64,000 nucleotides of DNA from JBMNMU01 sp050953505 (GTDB taxonomy: Bacteria; Bacillota; Clostridia; Peptostreptococcales; Anaerovoracaceae): the NCBI GenBank assembly GCA_050953505.1, contig JBMNMU010000001.1:62001-126000 (forward strand), given 5' to 3'. The position numbers and the translations under genes were made by a program. This document shows, one piece after another, positions 52,901-61,592 of the stretch; position 1 is the first letter of the stretch, and every line of letters starts with the position of its first letter. Under the pieces are notes generated by a model that searched no databases, had not been told where the DNA came from, and was given only the letters and a program-made list of their open reading frames with translations.

Positions 52901-52922
52901 GGTTCACAAGTTGTCTTTATGA
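52901..52922. repeat. Right end of the element (inverted end sequence)
   Basis: GGTTCACAAGTTGTCTTTAT-GA, an inverted match (19 of 22) to 35009-35030. Confidence 0.75.
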
Positions 52923-52933
52923 CTACTCGTATT

Positions 52934-52956
52934 TCGCAGGGGGCTTTTTTATTTTT
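52934..52956 (+). terminator. 3' arm of the split groEL terminator
   Basis: TCGCAGGGGGCTTT followed by TTT, A, TTTTT. Pairs with 34983-34996 and has no pairing partner nearby. Confidence 0.7.
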
Positions 52957-53076
52957 CCCTTGAAGATTAGATGCTAATAGTATATTATTAACTATTAAAA
53001 GATAAACCAGTGAACTTATTTTCATCGTATGGATTGAGTTCATAAACAAAGAAAGTACTACGGAGAGACAGATAAA

Positions 53077-54000
53077 GTGAAGGCGAATAATATTATTAAA
53101 ATAGTGCTTATTGCAGCGTTAATTATAATGGAAGTATTTGTTTGGGACAATGCCTACTCTAGCTCAATTGGTATCATTGGTGGTGCAGATGGCCCCACTT
53201 CTATTATTATTTCTGGAGGAAAAGACAATACTGAAAAAGAAGACAAGAACCAAGGTTCCGGAGAAAGGACTGAGGGGCGAAAGAGTAATACTGACGAAAA
53301 GGATATCCGGGGGGAAGAACCTAGTGATATAGAAAAGGGCCAATCAGGGAAAAAGGATCAGCAAGAAAAAATGGATCCCCAGGAAGAGATAGAAGTGGCC
53401 AAGGCTATGGATAAGGGGCTTCTTATATTAGTAAACAAAAAACACCCTATTGATAAGGACTACAAACCAACAGATTTAAAGGCCATTAAATATTTCGCAC
53501 CAGATAGAACACCAGCTTCAAGGTATATGAGATCAGAAGCGGCTGACGCTTTTCATACCCTTGTGGAAAATGCAGTAATGGAAGACATTGAAATTATTAT
53601 GACTACCGCCTATCGATCCTACGGTTTCCAACAAATTCTTTATGATGGCTATGTTCAGCGGGAAGGACAAGCCGCAGCTGACAAGTTTAGCGCAAAACCA
53701 GGTCAAAGCGAACATCAAACAGGCCTTGCTGTGGATGTGACCTCTGCAAGCGTGGGATATGCCCTAACCGGAGACTTTGCAAACACAAAGGAAGGAAAGT
53801 GGCTAGCAGACAATGCCCACAAATTCGGATTCATTATTAGGTTCCCCGCTGGTAAAGAGGACATTACAGGATATATGTACGAGCCTTGGCATATTCGCTA
53901 TGTTGGAAAACCCGTAGCAGAAAAAATCTATAATCAAGGTATAACTTTGGAAGAATATCTTGAAAAGGTGGCTTTAACGCTTCCCGTTAACATGGAGTAG
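53077..54000 (+). CDS. M15B D-alanyl-D-alanine carboxypeptidase (VanY/DacB-like)
   Basis: 307 residues, GTG start with GGAGAGACAG about 12 bases upstream. A TM anchor (about 5-22) is followed by SIGIIGGADGPTSIIISG, a motif otherwise known from Na+-translocating decarboxylase beta subunits. A charged Lys/Glu/Gly linker (about 47-110) precedes the peptidase: AYRSYGFQQILY, the zinc ligands in SEHQTGLAVDV and EPWHIRYVG. Trims the terminal D-Ala of peptidoglycan stem peptides. First host gene right of the element. Confidence 0.9.
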   Translation: MKANNIIKIVLIAALIIMEVFVWDNAYSSSIGIIGGADGPTSIIISGGKDNTEKEDKNQGSGERTEGRKSNTDEKDIRGEEPSDIEKGQSGKKDQQEKMDPQEEIEVAKAMDKGLLILVNKKHPIDKDYKPTDLKAIKYFAPDRTPASRYMRSEAADAFHTLVENAVMEDIEIIMTTAYRSYGFQQILYDGYVQREGQAAADKFSAKPGQSEHQTGLAVDVTSASVGYALTGDFANTKEGKWLADNAHKFGFIIRFPAGKEDITGYMYEPWHIRYVGKPVAEKIYNQGITLEEYLEKVALTLPVNME

Positions 54001-54069
54001 TGCAATCAAAAAACATTTGTACAAGTAAAACTGGGATAGCCCAGTAATAAGCCGTTTAATTAGAATTTA

Positions 54070-54120
54070 CTAAATTGAAGAGCTTTCTACAAAAATTAGA
54101 AAAGCTATTCTGCAATTTAG
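54070..54120 (+). promoter_or_regulatory. Long imperfect hairpin in the guaB leader
   Basis: CTAAATTG-AGAGCTTTCTA and TAGAAAAGCT-CAATTTAG pair over about 18 bp with small bulges; loop about 7. No T run follows, so it is not a terminator. No purine-riboswitch core was found in the 253-base leader. Confidence 0.5.
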
Positions 54121-54253
54121 AGATTACTCAAAGCTAGGGCAAGCTATTTCTGCACAAGCAATTTCCGGAGCAAGCTATGCCAGTGAACACTTTTGCTTAC
54201 TTGGCAAAAATGAATTAATATTCAAACATACTTATAAATTAGGAGGATTAATT

Positions 54254-55762
54254 ATGGCGTTTTATTATGACGAACCGTCTCGCACATTTAATGAATACTT
54301 ATTAGTACCAGGATACTCATCAAAGGAATGCAGACCTGAAAATGTTAACCTGAAAACACCTATCGTAAAGTTTAAAAAGGGTGAAGAACCAGCTATTTCA
54401 GCGAATATTCCACTGGTGTCAGCAATTATGCAGGCTGTATCAGATGATAAGCTGGCAATTGCCCTTGCCAAAGAAGGGGGCATCTCCTTTATTTATGCGT
54501 CCCAGTCCATTGAATCCCAAGTAGCCATGATAAAGCGAGTTAAAAGCCATAAGGCGGGCTTCGTAAAAAGTGATTCCAATATCAGGCCAGATCAAACATT
54601 AAAGGATATTTTGGAGCTTAAAGAAAAGAGCGGTCATTCTACCGTTGCAGTAACAGACGACGGAACCCCAGAAGGCAAAGTACTGGGTATCGTAACAAGT
54701 AGAGACTATCGGATAAGCAGGATGTCATTGGATACAAAAGTTTCTGAATTCATGACACCTTTTGAATCACTAGTTTATGCAAAAGAAGGAATCACCTTGT
54801 CAGAAGCCAATGATATTTTATGGGATAATAAGCTGAATGCCCTTCCCATCATTGATGACAATGGCAGACTTGTTTCCTTTGTTTTCAGAAAAGACTATGA
54901 CAATCATAAAGCCAATCCAAATGAGCTTTTAGATGCGGGAAAGAGATATATGGTTGGTGCCGGGGTGAATACGAGGGATTACGAAGAGAGGATACCAGCT
55001 CTAGTAGAAGCAGGAGCAGATGTATTATGTATCGATTCCTCTGAAGGCTTTTCAGAATGGCAAAAGGAAACTCTTGCATTTGTACGGAATAAATATGGTG
55101 ATTCTGTAAAAATTGGTGCAGGAAATGTAGTAGATAAAGACGGCTTCTTGTTCTTGGCAGAAGCAGGTGCTGATTTTATAAAAGTTGGAATTGGTGGAGG
55201 ATCCATCTGTATCACCCGTGAACAAAAGGGCATAGGCCGAGGCCAGGCAACAGCTGTGATTGACGTGGCAGAAGCAAGAAACGACTATTACGAAAAAACA
55301 GGCATCTATATTCCAATTTGCTCTGATGGCGGAATTGTTTACGATTATCATATGACCTTAGCCTTAGCTATGGGTGCTGATTTCCTAATGCTAGGAAGGT
55401 ATTTTGCAAGGTTCGATGAAAGTCCAACCAATAAACTAAACCTGAATGGATCCTATGTAAAAGAATATTGGGGAGAAGGTTCAAACCGTGCAAGAAACTG
55501 GCAGCGTTACGATATGGGCGGGGACGGCAGACTTTCCTTCGAAGAGGGCGTTGATTCCTATGTGCCTTATGCGGGAAGCCTGAAGGATAATGTATCTCTC
55601 ACCTTAAATAAAATTAAATCCACCATGTGTAACTGTGGAGTTCTAAACATTTCAGATATGCAAAAGTATTCCAAGTTAACCTTAGTTTCTGCAACCAGTA
55701 TTGTAGAAGGTGGAGCCCATGATGTTATCCTAAAGGACCCAAATACCAATGCAGTGAGATAA
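54254..55762 (+). CDS. guaB: IMP dehydrogenase
   Basis: 502 residues. Catalyses NAD-dependent IMP to XMP, first step to GMP. N-terminal ISANIPLVSAIMQAVSDDKL, a CBS pair (about 105-225), the catalytic Cys in GIGGGSICITREQ, and SDGGIVYDYHMTLALAMGAD. TTAGGAGG lies 9 bases before the ATG. Somewhat diverged from the standard GPGSICTTR form. The stop lies in the first unit of a 32-bp tandem triplication. Confidence 0.93.
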   Translation: MAFYYDEPSRTFNEYLLVPGYSSKECRPENVNLKTPIVKFKKGEEPAISANIPLVSAIMQAVSDDKLAIALAKEGGISFIYASQSIESQVAMIKRVKSHKAGFVKSDSNIRPDQTLKDILELKEKSGHSTVAVTDDGTPEGKVLGIVTSRDYRISRMSLDTKVSEFMTPFESLVYAKEGITLSEANDILWDNKLNALPIIDDNGRLVSFVFRKDYDNHKANPNELLDAGKRYMVGAGVNTRDYEERIPALVEAGADVLCIDSSEGFSEWQKETLAFVRNKYGDSVKIGAGNVVDKDGFLFLAEAGADFIKVGIGGGSICITREQKGIGRGQATAVIDVAEARNDYYEKTGIYIPICSDGGIVYDYHMTLALAMGADFLMLGRYFARFDESPTNKLNLNGSYVKEYWGEGSNRARNWQRYDMGGDGRLSFEEGVDSYVPYAGSLKDNVSLTLNKIKSTMCNCGVLNISDMQKYSKLTLVSATSIVEGGAHDVILKDPNTNAVR

Positions 55763-55830
55763 TTTAGGAACCAAATACCAATACAATGAGATGATTTGGG
55801 AACCACCAATGCAATGGGATAGTTTGGGGG
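55739..55830 (+). repeat. 32-bp tandem triplication covering the guaB stop
   Basis: CCAAATACCAATGCAGTGAG (guaB tail), CCAAATACCAATACAATGAG, CCACCAATGCAATGGGATAG: two full 32-bp units and a shorter third. The third supplies the TTTGGGGG that is the only RBS-like sequence of the next gene. Confidence 0.92.
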
Positions 55831-55835
55831 CATCT

Positions 55836-56423
55836 ATGAAATTTTGTATACTAATGGGAAGTCCAAGAATTGATGGAAACACTGCCGCTTTGTTAAAGCC
55901 CTTTTCAGAGGAGCTGATAAGGCAGGGCGCAGAAGTTAATCGAATCGATCTTTATAGGCAAGATATTAAGCCATGTATTGCATGCAGAAAATGTCAGGAT
56001 ATATATGGAGAATTTGGTTGCCCAATCAATGATGATGTGCAAGACCTTTTTAAATCTGTCTTAGAGGCTGACATCCTTATTCTGGCTACGCCAATCTATT
56101 CCTGGTACTGCACACCGCCCATGAAGGCGGCTCTTGATCGATTAGTATATGGAATGAATAAATACTACGGCAATAGTCCAAAGAAGGAATGCTTATGGGA
56201 AGATAAAAAATGCGCAATTATTTCCACCTGTGGATATAGAATTGAAAAGGGTACTGACTTGTTTGAAGAAGGAATTATTAGGTACTGTAAGCATTCTAAT
56301 TTAGAATATTTAGGGATGCTGGCGGCGAGAGACCTGGGGTACCATAAGGAATTTATTACAGACGAGAAAGTAGAACAAGCTAAAGTATTTGCCAATCAGC
56401 TGATGAATTGGGAAATAGAATAA
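55836..56423 (+). CDS. Flavodoxin-like NADPH-dependent FMN reductase / iron-sulfur flavoprotein
   Basis: 195 residues. ILMGSPRIDGNTAALLKPF is the flavodoxin phosphate loop, CIACRKCQDIYGEFGC a Cys cluster seen in iron-sulfur flavoproteins, and TPIYSWYCTPPMKAALDR the FMN-binding loop. Known: such proteins shuttle electrons from ferredoxin or NAD(P)H. The ATG at 55836 lies behind a tandem repeat; a longer start at 55791 would read repeat sequence. Confidence 0.88.
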   Translation: MKFCILMGSPRIDGNTAALLKPFSEELIRQGAEVNRIDLYRQDIKPCIACRKCQDIYGEFGCPINDDVQDLFKSVLEADILILATPIYSWYCTPPMKAALDRLVYGMNKYYGNSPKKECLWEDKKCAIISTCGYRIEKGTDLFEEGIIRYCKHSNLEYLGMLAARDLGYHKEFITDEKVEQAKVFANQLMNWEIE

Positions 56424-56467
56424 TGATTTTTTCAAAAACTAAATAAACATAACCTTGAAACTTCCGA

Positions 56468-56499
56468 CAACCTACGCAAACAAGCGTAGGTTGTTTTTT
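56468..56499 (+). terminator. Terminator after the flavodoxin-like gene
   Basis: CAACCTACGC and GCGTAGGTTG, loop AAACAA, then TTTTTT. Confidence 0.92.
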
Positions 56500-56690
56500 A
56501 TGGGAAGTGAGTTTGCGCAGGGAAGGTAGCGACATCGAACCAGCTCTAGGGTCAGGCCCCCCCCAGAGGAAACGAGTCTGCGCAAGGAAAATGCATCTGA
56601 CACCATCATGTTGCCTTTGTTGTGCTGGTGCTCCTAGTGATATCTTGCAGGGAAATGGAGACTGACACCCAAAATCATGCCGTTACTTTG

Positions 56691-56756
56691 ACACCCCCCC
56701 CAAGGTAGACAGTCTAACTTATGAAAAGTAGGCTACCTCCTTGGGGGTGTTTTATT
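56691..56756. terminator. Large G/C hairpin, possibly the trpB terminator
   Basis: ACACCCCCCCCAAGGTAG and CTACCTCCTTGGGGGTGT pair around about 28 bases, followed by TTTTATTTATT on the plus strand. Between the two terminators GACACC/GTCTGAC-type words recur but no gene is seen. TGAAAAATCCTAATGT is duplicated at 56760 and 56852. Confidence 0.65.
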
Positions 56757-56885
56757 TATTGAAAAATCCTAATGTTGTCTGAACCTTTGAATGTCCAAGG
56801 AACATCTACGGTATAGCTTTAGGACTTCGACAAGGTGTTTTACTTATTAAGGCTGAAAAATCCTAATGTAGCGACAAACTATGCA

Positions 56886-58265
56886 CTATTTATCCACTCC
56901 TGGAACCTCCGGAAGCATATCGAAGGATTTTTGCAATTCCTCATCTGTTGGGATGTAGTCCGACATCGATCCTTCCATATAAGAGGTGTAGGCATTCATA
57001 TCAAAATACCCGGTTCCTGTCAATCCAAATAGTATTGTCTTTTCTTCTCCTGCTTCCTTACATCTTAAAGCTTCATCCATTGCAGCGCGAATGGCATGGG
57101 CTGATTCTGGTGCGGGCAGAATGGTTTCGTGCTTTGCAAAGAATGTAGCAGCTTCAAAAACCTTTGTCTGCTCTACGGCAGTGGCCTCCATGAAGCCATC
57201 GTGATATAGCTTGGAAAGAATAGGGGACATACCATGATAACGCAAGCCTCCTGCATGATTGGCAGATGGTATAAAGCCACAGCCTAGGGTGTACATTCTA
57301 GCTAAAGGGGTTATTCGGCCAACATCACAGTAATCGTAAGCGTACTTTCCTCTAGTTAGAGACGGGCAAGATGCTGGTTCTACTGCAACAATTCTTGGAT
57401 AAGCTTTACCAGTAAGCTTATCCTGCATAAATGGGGCAATGAGCCCTGCCAGGTTTGAACCTCCGCCGGCACAACCGATCACAACATCCGGATATTCCCC
57501 TAAGATATCCATCGCTATCTTAGATTCCAGGCCGATAATGGACTGGTGCAGTACTACTTGGTTCAACACCGAGCCAAGTACGTATCTTGTACCAGGAGTT
57601 GTGACGGCCGCTTCTACTGCTTCAGAAATAGCACAACCAAGGCTTCCGCCAGTATTAGGATCCCTGCTTAGAATTTCACGTCCCACCTTTGTGGTGTCGC
57701 TTGGACTTGGTACCACATTGGCGCCAAAGGTTTGCATAATAGCTTTTCTAAAGGGCTTTTGCTCGTAAGATACTTTAACCATATAGACGGTAAGGGGAAT
57801 GTCAAAATAGGAACAGGCTTCCGCAAGTGCTGTGCCCCATTGTCCAGCGCCGGTTTCAGTAGTCAGACCTGTTAATCCCTGCTCCTTGGCATAGTAAGCC
57901 TGGGCGATAGCTGAGTTTAGCTTATGGCTACCGGAGGTATTGTTACCTTCAAATTTATAATATATTTTAGCAGGTGTGTCCAGCGCTTTTTCTAGGTTGT
58001 ATGCCCTGACAAGAGGAGAAGGCCTGTATACTTTATACATTTCAAGAACTGGTTCAGGAATATCCACATATCTTGTTTCATTATTTAGCTCTTGGTGAGC
58101 TAGCTTTTCACAGAATACAGGATAAAGGTCTTCTGGTTGAGCCGGCTTCATGGTTTTAGGATTGATCATTGGATCATGCTGTTCCTTCATATCTGCCCGC
58201 ATGTTATACCATTGTTTAGGCATCTGATCTTCTGTTAAATATAATCTGTGTGGAATTTTACTCAT
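56886..58265 (-). CDS. trpB: Tryptophan synthase beta-chain-like, TrpB2
   Basis: 459 residues, longer than TrpB1 (about 400), with the TrpB2-type N-terminal extension (MPKQWYNMRADM, MKPAQPEDL). PLP Lys in GSHKLNSAI; GAGQWGTAL; phosphate loop CAGGGSNLAG; SAGLRYHG-like NHAGGLRYHG. Condenses serine and indole to tryptophan. GGAGAAAAAG lies upstream of the ATG. No trpA beside it. Controlled by a tryptophan T-box 320 bases upstream, which supports a tryptophan role. Confidence 0.93.
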   Translation of the reverse strand: MSKIPHRLYLTEDQMPKQWYNMRADMKEQHDPMINPKTMKPAQPEDLYPVFCEKLAHQELNNETRYVDIPEPVLEMYKVYRPSPLVRAYNLEKALDTPAKIYYKFEGNNTSGSHKLNSAIAQAYYAKEQGLTGLTTETGAGQWGTALAEACSYFDIPLTVYMVKVSYEQKPFRKAIMQTFGANVVPSPSDTTKVGREILSRDPNTGGSLGCAISEAVEAAVTTPGTRYVLGSVLNQVVLHQSIIGLESKIAMDILGEYPDVVIGCAGGGSNLAGLIAPFMQDKLTGKAYPRIVAVEPASCPSLTRGKYAYDYCDVGRITPLARMYTLGCGFIPSANHAGGLRYHGMSPILSKLYHDGFMEATAVEQTKVFEAATFFAKHETILPAPESAHAIRAAMDEALRCKEAGEEKTILFGLTGTGYFDMNAYTSYMEGSMSDYIPTDEELQKSFDMLPEVPGVDK

Positions 58266-58280
58266 TTTCTTTTTCTCCTT

Positions 58281-58400
58281 CTACTACTACTAATCTTTCT
58301 AATCTTTCTAATCTTTCAATCTTAGTAATCCTTCTAACTCTTCAAATCCTTTAACTCCTTTAACTCCTCTAATCCTTATAACTCTTCTACTTCTTTAATT
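58281..58400. repeat. Simple CT/AG-rich tandem repeats in the trpB leader
   Basis: TCTAATCTTTCTAATCTTTC-type units, drifting into TAACTCCTTTAACTCC. On the minus strand these are A/G-rich and lie just before the trpB RBS. Confidence 0.65.
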
Positions 58401-58455
58401 ATCCTGTTCATGTATTTTGTATGAGAATTGATGAAATTTATTGGTGGTTGGCCAC

Positions 58456-58568
58456 AGCCAATCATCTCTCGGTCAATGGCTGGGACGGTCACTGGCTGGG
58501 AACCACGGCCAATCATCTCTCGGTCTGGTGGCCGTCTTTGCCAGCCACGGCCAATCATCTCTCGGTCT
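58456..58568. repeat. Three copies of a palindromic-arm repeat
   Basis: GGCCAATCATCTCTCGGTCT at 58507-58526 and 58549-58568, and a variant at 58456-58475. Flanking CCAC...GTGGC can form small hairpins. The same 20-mer makes up the mutT terminator at 17259-17320, in both orientations. Confidence 0.88.
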
Positions 58569-58582
58569 GGTGGCTGGGAAAT

Positions 58583-58624
58583 AAAAAAAGACTTTTGTTC
58601 CAGATTTCTCTGGGACAAAAGTCT
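58583..58624 (-). terminator. T-box terminator hairpin
   Basis: AGACTTTTGTCCCAGA and TCTGGAACAAAAGTCT, loop GAAA, then T7. Confidence 0.92.
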
Positions 58625-58858
58625 ATACTTCTGCGGTACCACCCTGATTGGCGCAATGCGCCCTCCTTGTTCCGTGCACTATCATGCACGCTCCCTTGAT
58701 AACGGGTGGAGATCCCGTCAGGCGCTACTAACATCGGCTTGTAGCCTTTTGCTTTCGTCCTGCCCTCTTAAGTCCATTCGGCCTAGCATCTCTTACTGCA
58801 ATCCCACCATCTGCAGCTCTCTGTGAATCGAACATCCATGCCTACTCTTCTTAATCTT
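58583..58858 (-). ncRNA. T-box leader, tryptophan specific
   Basis: On the minus strand: AGTAGGCATGG, AGAGAGCTGCAG (AG bulge region), a specifier loop with GAA-TGG-AC (codon UGG at 58774-58776), and the T-box AGGGTGGTACCGCAG at 58631-58645, ending in a terminator. Uncharged tRNA-Trp would stabilise the antiterminator and allow trpB transcription. Confidence 0.92.
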
Positions 58859-58910
58859 CGGTTTGAGTGTTTGTATTTGTTTTCGTATGATTAGGATTTT
58901 GTTTCTTGTT

Positions 58911-58939
58911 AGTATAATTTGGATTTTGTTTTTTGTCAA
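58911..58939 (-). promoter_or_regulatory. Promoter of the T-box-trpB transcript
   Basis: On the minus strand TTGACA (58934-58939), 17 bases, TATACT (58911-58916). Close to consensus. Confidence 0.85.
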
Positions 58940-59142
58940 CAACTTTTGTTGGATTTTTTTAGATATTAACCCCATATCATTTTATGGAAAGTATCTCCAA
59001 CCCTTCTATTGCTTATTATAGAACTTACTTATTCATTAGAGAATTGTTGTTCGCCGTAGCACATTAGGGTAGGTAATTGAAGAAAACTTTCACTTGCTAT
59101 AGTAATACAATATGTGTCAGGTAAGAACTTGTGTCAATGGTG

Positions 59143-59448
59143 CTAATTAAGCCATTTGTCATCCCCAGATAAGTTATCATAGCCAGGATGATTATCAAAT
59201 CTAACGACGCCGACTTGAATTTTTCCATCTACAGCTTCGGTTACTTTGGCATGTCCGATCGTTCCGAAACCGCCGCATAGTTCAATCATGCTGACTCCTT
59301 CTTCAGCAAGATTTTTCGCCTCTCTGCAAGCCATCTCATAGCTACCCACTCCTATAAAGATCATAAGAACCTGACCTAGGTCCATTTCAAGTCTCCTGGA
59401 ATCTTCGATGCTGCCATTAATAAACATAAATGCTACTTTTCTTTTCAT
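59143..59448 (-). CDS. DUF6506-like small protein
   Basis: 101 residues, cytoplasmic. An N-terminal strand KRKVAFMFINGS, then SMIELCGGFGTIGHAKVTEA and VGVVRFDNHPGYD. The pattern matches a short family I know only as DUF6506, without known function. AAGGAGGAAAGAT precedes the ATG. Single-gene unit. Confidence 0.75.
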   Translation of the reverse strand: MKRKVAFMFINGSIEDSRRLEMDLGQVLMIFIGVGSYEMACREAKNLAEEGVSMIELCGGFGTIGHAKVTEAVDGKIQVGVVRFDNHPGYDNLSGDDKWLN

Positions 59449-60176
59449 ATCTTTCCTCCTTGTAATATTGATTGTTCTGTTGTTTTATAATAAAAATGAG
59501 ATTTAATATACTTTTGGTATAATGGAATTGTTACATAACCATCATAGCACTAATAGCCATTTAACCATGATGACCACCATAACCCTAATAACCATTGTAA
59601 CCATCATGACCATCCTAATCATTACCTCCCATCTTTCCATTTACTGTTGAGGAATGGAAATAATGGGTATATTATTTTAGACGGTGTTACCTCATAAAAT
59701 CGTAATTGAGCTCAAGCTTGTCAAATCCATTACTAGTCCTATACTAAATTCTTTTAGAATAGTAGGAACAAATAGTAGGAACCTTATCTAAAAATGTGAT
59801 TTACAGCTTGATTTTTGGCAGATGCTATTATTTTACACTGTTTCGTTATATTTTCCCATAGTAAATTGGAATTTGCAATACAGGTGTAAGTGTAGATCTA
59901 AGTGAAAAAATAGTTCGAATAAAAATGTAAGCTTTGAGATTTCGTTGCTAATCACAATAGATATGTACTCTTATCCCTTGGGGGTATTGATTTTAGCTAT
60001 TTGGCTACTATAAGACTATTGAAAAATTAAGGTCAAAAGGCAGCAGATAGATGCTAATTTAAAACAATAAACTAATTCGGCCTCGATAAACTCGATGCGA
60101 CAATTTATGAAATAATGGTATTCTGGCTAGCAGGACCCCTTTTCGAATCTTCGGCTTCAACAGGAGGGTTCATAGC
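59449..60176. other. A/T-rich intergenic stretch
   Basis: No supported gene. At 59530-59630 ACCATCATGACC/TAACCATT-type short repeats occur. TTTGGTATAATGG near 59513 is a -10-like word with no good -35. ACAGGAGGG at 60160 is the RBS of the next gene. Confidence 0.5.
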
Positions 60177-61592
60177 ATGAAAGAAGATGGAGGGCTGTTT
60201 ATGCAATTTGAGTTAATGAATTTTTTAATGAATCCCTTTGTTCTAATGTTTACTGCTGTGATAGCAGGTATTCTCTTTGGTAAGATCAAATTTGGGAAAT
60301 TTAGCTTTGGCATTTCAGGAACACTTTTTACCGGCCTGTTTATCGGATGGTTGGTTTTTCGACTGGGCGAAAGGGTTTTGGCGCAGGGTGAAGGTGCTGA
60401 AGGTTTTAAAGCCGCCAATACAATGATGGCAAACGGCATTATTTCCAGTGACTTTTTTAATTTTTTTCTAATCTTATTTGTAGCGGCTGTAGGATTGCTA
60501 GCTTCCAAGGACATGAAAGCCGTTATTAAAAAATACGGGATAAGGTTTGTTGTTTTGGGAATACTGGTTACTTTTGTGGGAGGGGCAATGACATATGGTG
60601 TCACCTTGGCTTTTACTTCTGGAGAAAGCAGTGCTTCAGCATATGAGGTTTCAGGGGTATACACTGGCGCCCTTACAAGTTCTCCAGGGCTTGCGGCAGC
60701 TTTAGAAACCGCTAGAAAACATTCTGAAGGAATTGATTTGGTTTATGAAAACGCGACTCTGGAGGAAAAGCAGGAAATCTTGGATATCGTAGCACCGGGT
60801 GAGAACTTGGATCCAGATACGCACTCTACCTTGACAGCAGGACAAGTTCAAAGATACCAAGCCTACGCAGAAGCTGGTGTGGGAATTGGCCATGCAGTGG
60901 CTTATCCTTTTGGTGTGCTCATTGTTATTCTTGGTGTGAATTTTTTCCCTAGGCTTTTTAGGATGAATATAGAAGAAGAATGGAAACGATATGAAGAGGA
61001 GATGAAGGACGCGAAGGATTCTGTGGAAGGCAAAGCCATTCCGGAGGTGCCTTTTAATATATTGACCTTTTTTCTGACTACTTTAGCTGGTTATTTATTT
61101 GGACAAATCCAAATTTATATGGGGCCTCTGGGATATTTCTCTCTAGGGGCTACCGGAGGAACACTGATTATGGCCCTGCTTTTGGGTTATATCGGAAAGA
61201 TTGGACCGCTGAATTTCCGAATGGAAGAAAAGGTATTGATAGCACTTCGTCAAATTGGGCTTGCTTTCTTTCTTGCCATAGTAGGTTTGCGTTATGGAGG
61301 TAAAGTTGTAGCCTCCTTGTCACAATCCGGGATGCAGTTGGTAGTGGCGGCTACATTAGTTAGTGTAGTTGCACTTCTGTTTGGTTTTTTGCTTGGAAGG
61401 TATGTTTTTAAATTGAACTGGATACTGCTTTCTGGTGCTATCTGCGGAGGGATGACCTCTACCCCGGGTATGGGCGCGGCAGTAGACGCTTTGGGTAGTG
61501 ATAAGCCTGCGGCAGGATATGGCGCAACCTATCCTTTTGCACTTCTCACTAAGGTTATTTTAGTTATAATATTGCACAAGCTACCTATGTAG
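60177..61592 (+). CDS. AspT/YidE/YbjL-type putative transporter
   Basis: 471 residues, about 10-11 TM segments, two homologous membrane halves. The duplicated AspT-domain signatures are GALTSSPGLAAALE in the first half and GGMTSTPGMGAAVDALGSDK in the second, with PFGVLIVILG and PFALLTKVIL. A charged central loop (about 265-290) is shorter than the TrkA-C pair of YidE. Known: AspT exchanges aspartate and alanine; most relatives are uncharacterised. ATG 60177 has AGGAGGG upstream; an in-frame ATG at 60201 also has GGAGGG. Confidence 0.85.
   Translation: MKEDGGLFMQFELMNFLMNPFVLMFTAVIAGILFGKIKFGKFSFGISGTLFTGLFIGWLVFRLGERVLAQGEGAEGFKAANTMMANGIISSDFFNFFLILFVAAVGLLASKDMKAVIKKYGIRFVVLGILVTFVGGAMTYGVTLAFTSGESSASAYEVSGVYTGALTSSPGLAAALETARKHSEGIDLVYENATLEEKQEILDIVAPGENLDPDTHSTLTAGQVQRYQAYAEAGVGIGHAVAYPFGVLIVILGVNFFPRLFRMNIEEEWKRYEEEMKDAKDSVEGKAIPEVPFNILTFFLTTLAGYLFGQIQIYMGPLGYFSLGATGGTLIMALLLGYIGKIGPLNFRMEEKVLIALRQIGLAFFLAIVGLRYGGKVVASLSQSGMQLVVAATLVSVVALLFGFLLGRYVFKLNWILLSGAICGGMTSTPGMGAAVDALGSDKPAAGYGATYPFALLTKVILVIILHKLPM

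Larger units (their letters stand above)
34998..52933. mobile_element. Degenerate integrative/mobilizable element with envelope cargo
   Basis: Seen: inverted end sequences (35009-35030 and 52901-52922), a G+C-richer composition than either flank, a MobC/serine-recombinase fusion at the left end, a truncated replication ATPase, an excisionase-like gene and a co-directional cargo cluster. Known: Tn4451/Tn5397-type elements end with the recombinase gene and carry mobC and replication genes. Inferred: an internal deletion removed relaxase, transfer genes and the recombinase catalytic domain, leaving the cargo fixed. Exact ends cannot be set to the base from one sequence. Confidence 0.75.

Noticed and set aside
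54001..54253. Purine or (p)ppGpp riboswitch before guaB
   Set aside because: None of the conserved core segments could be found; only an unassigned hairpin is present.
58421..58826. Plus-strand ORFs of 92 and 132 aa
   Set aside because: They are read through the minus-strand T-box and the palindromic repeats.
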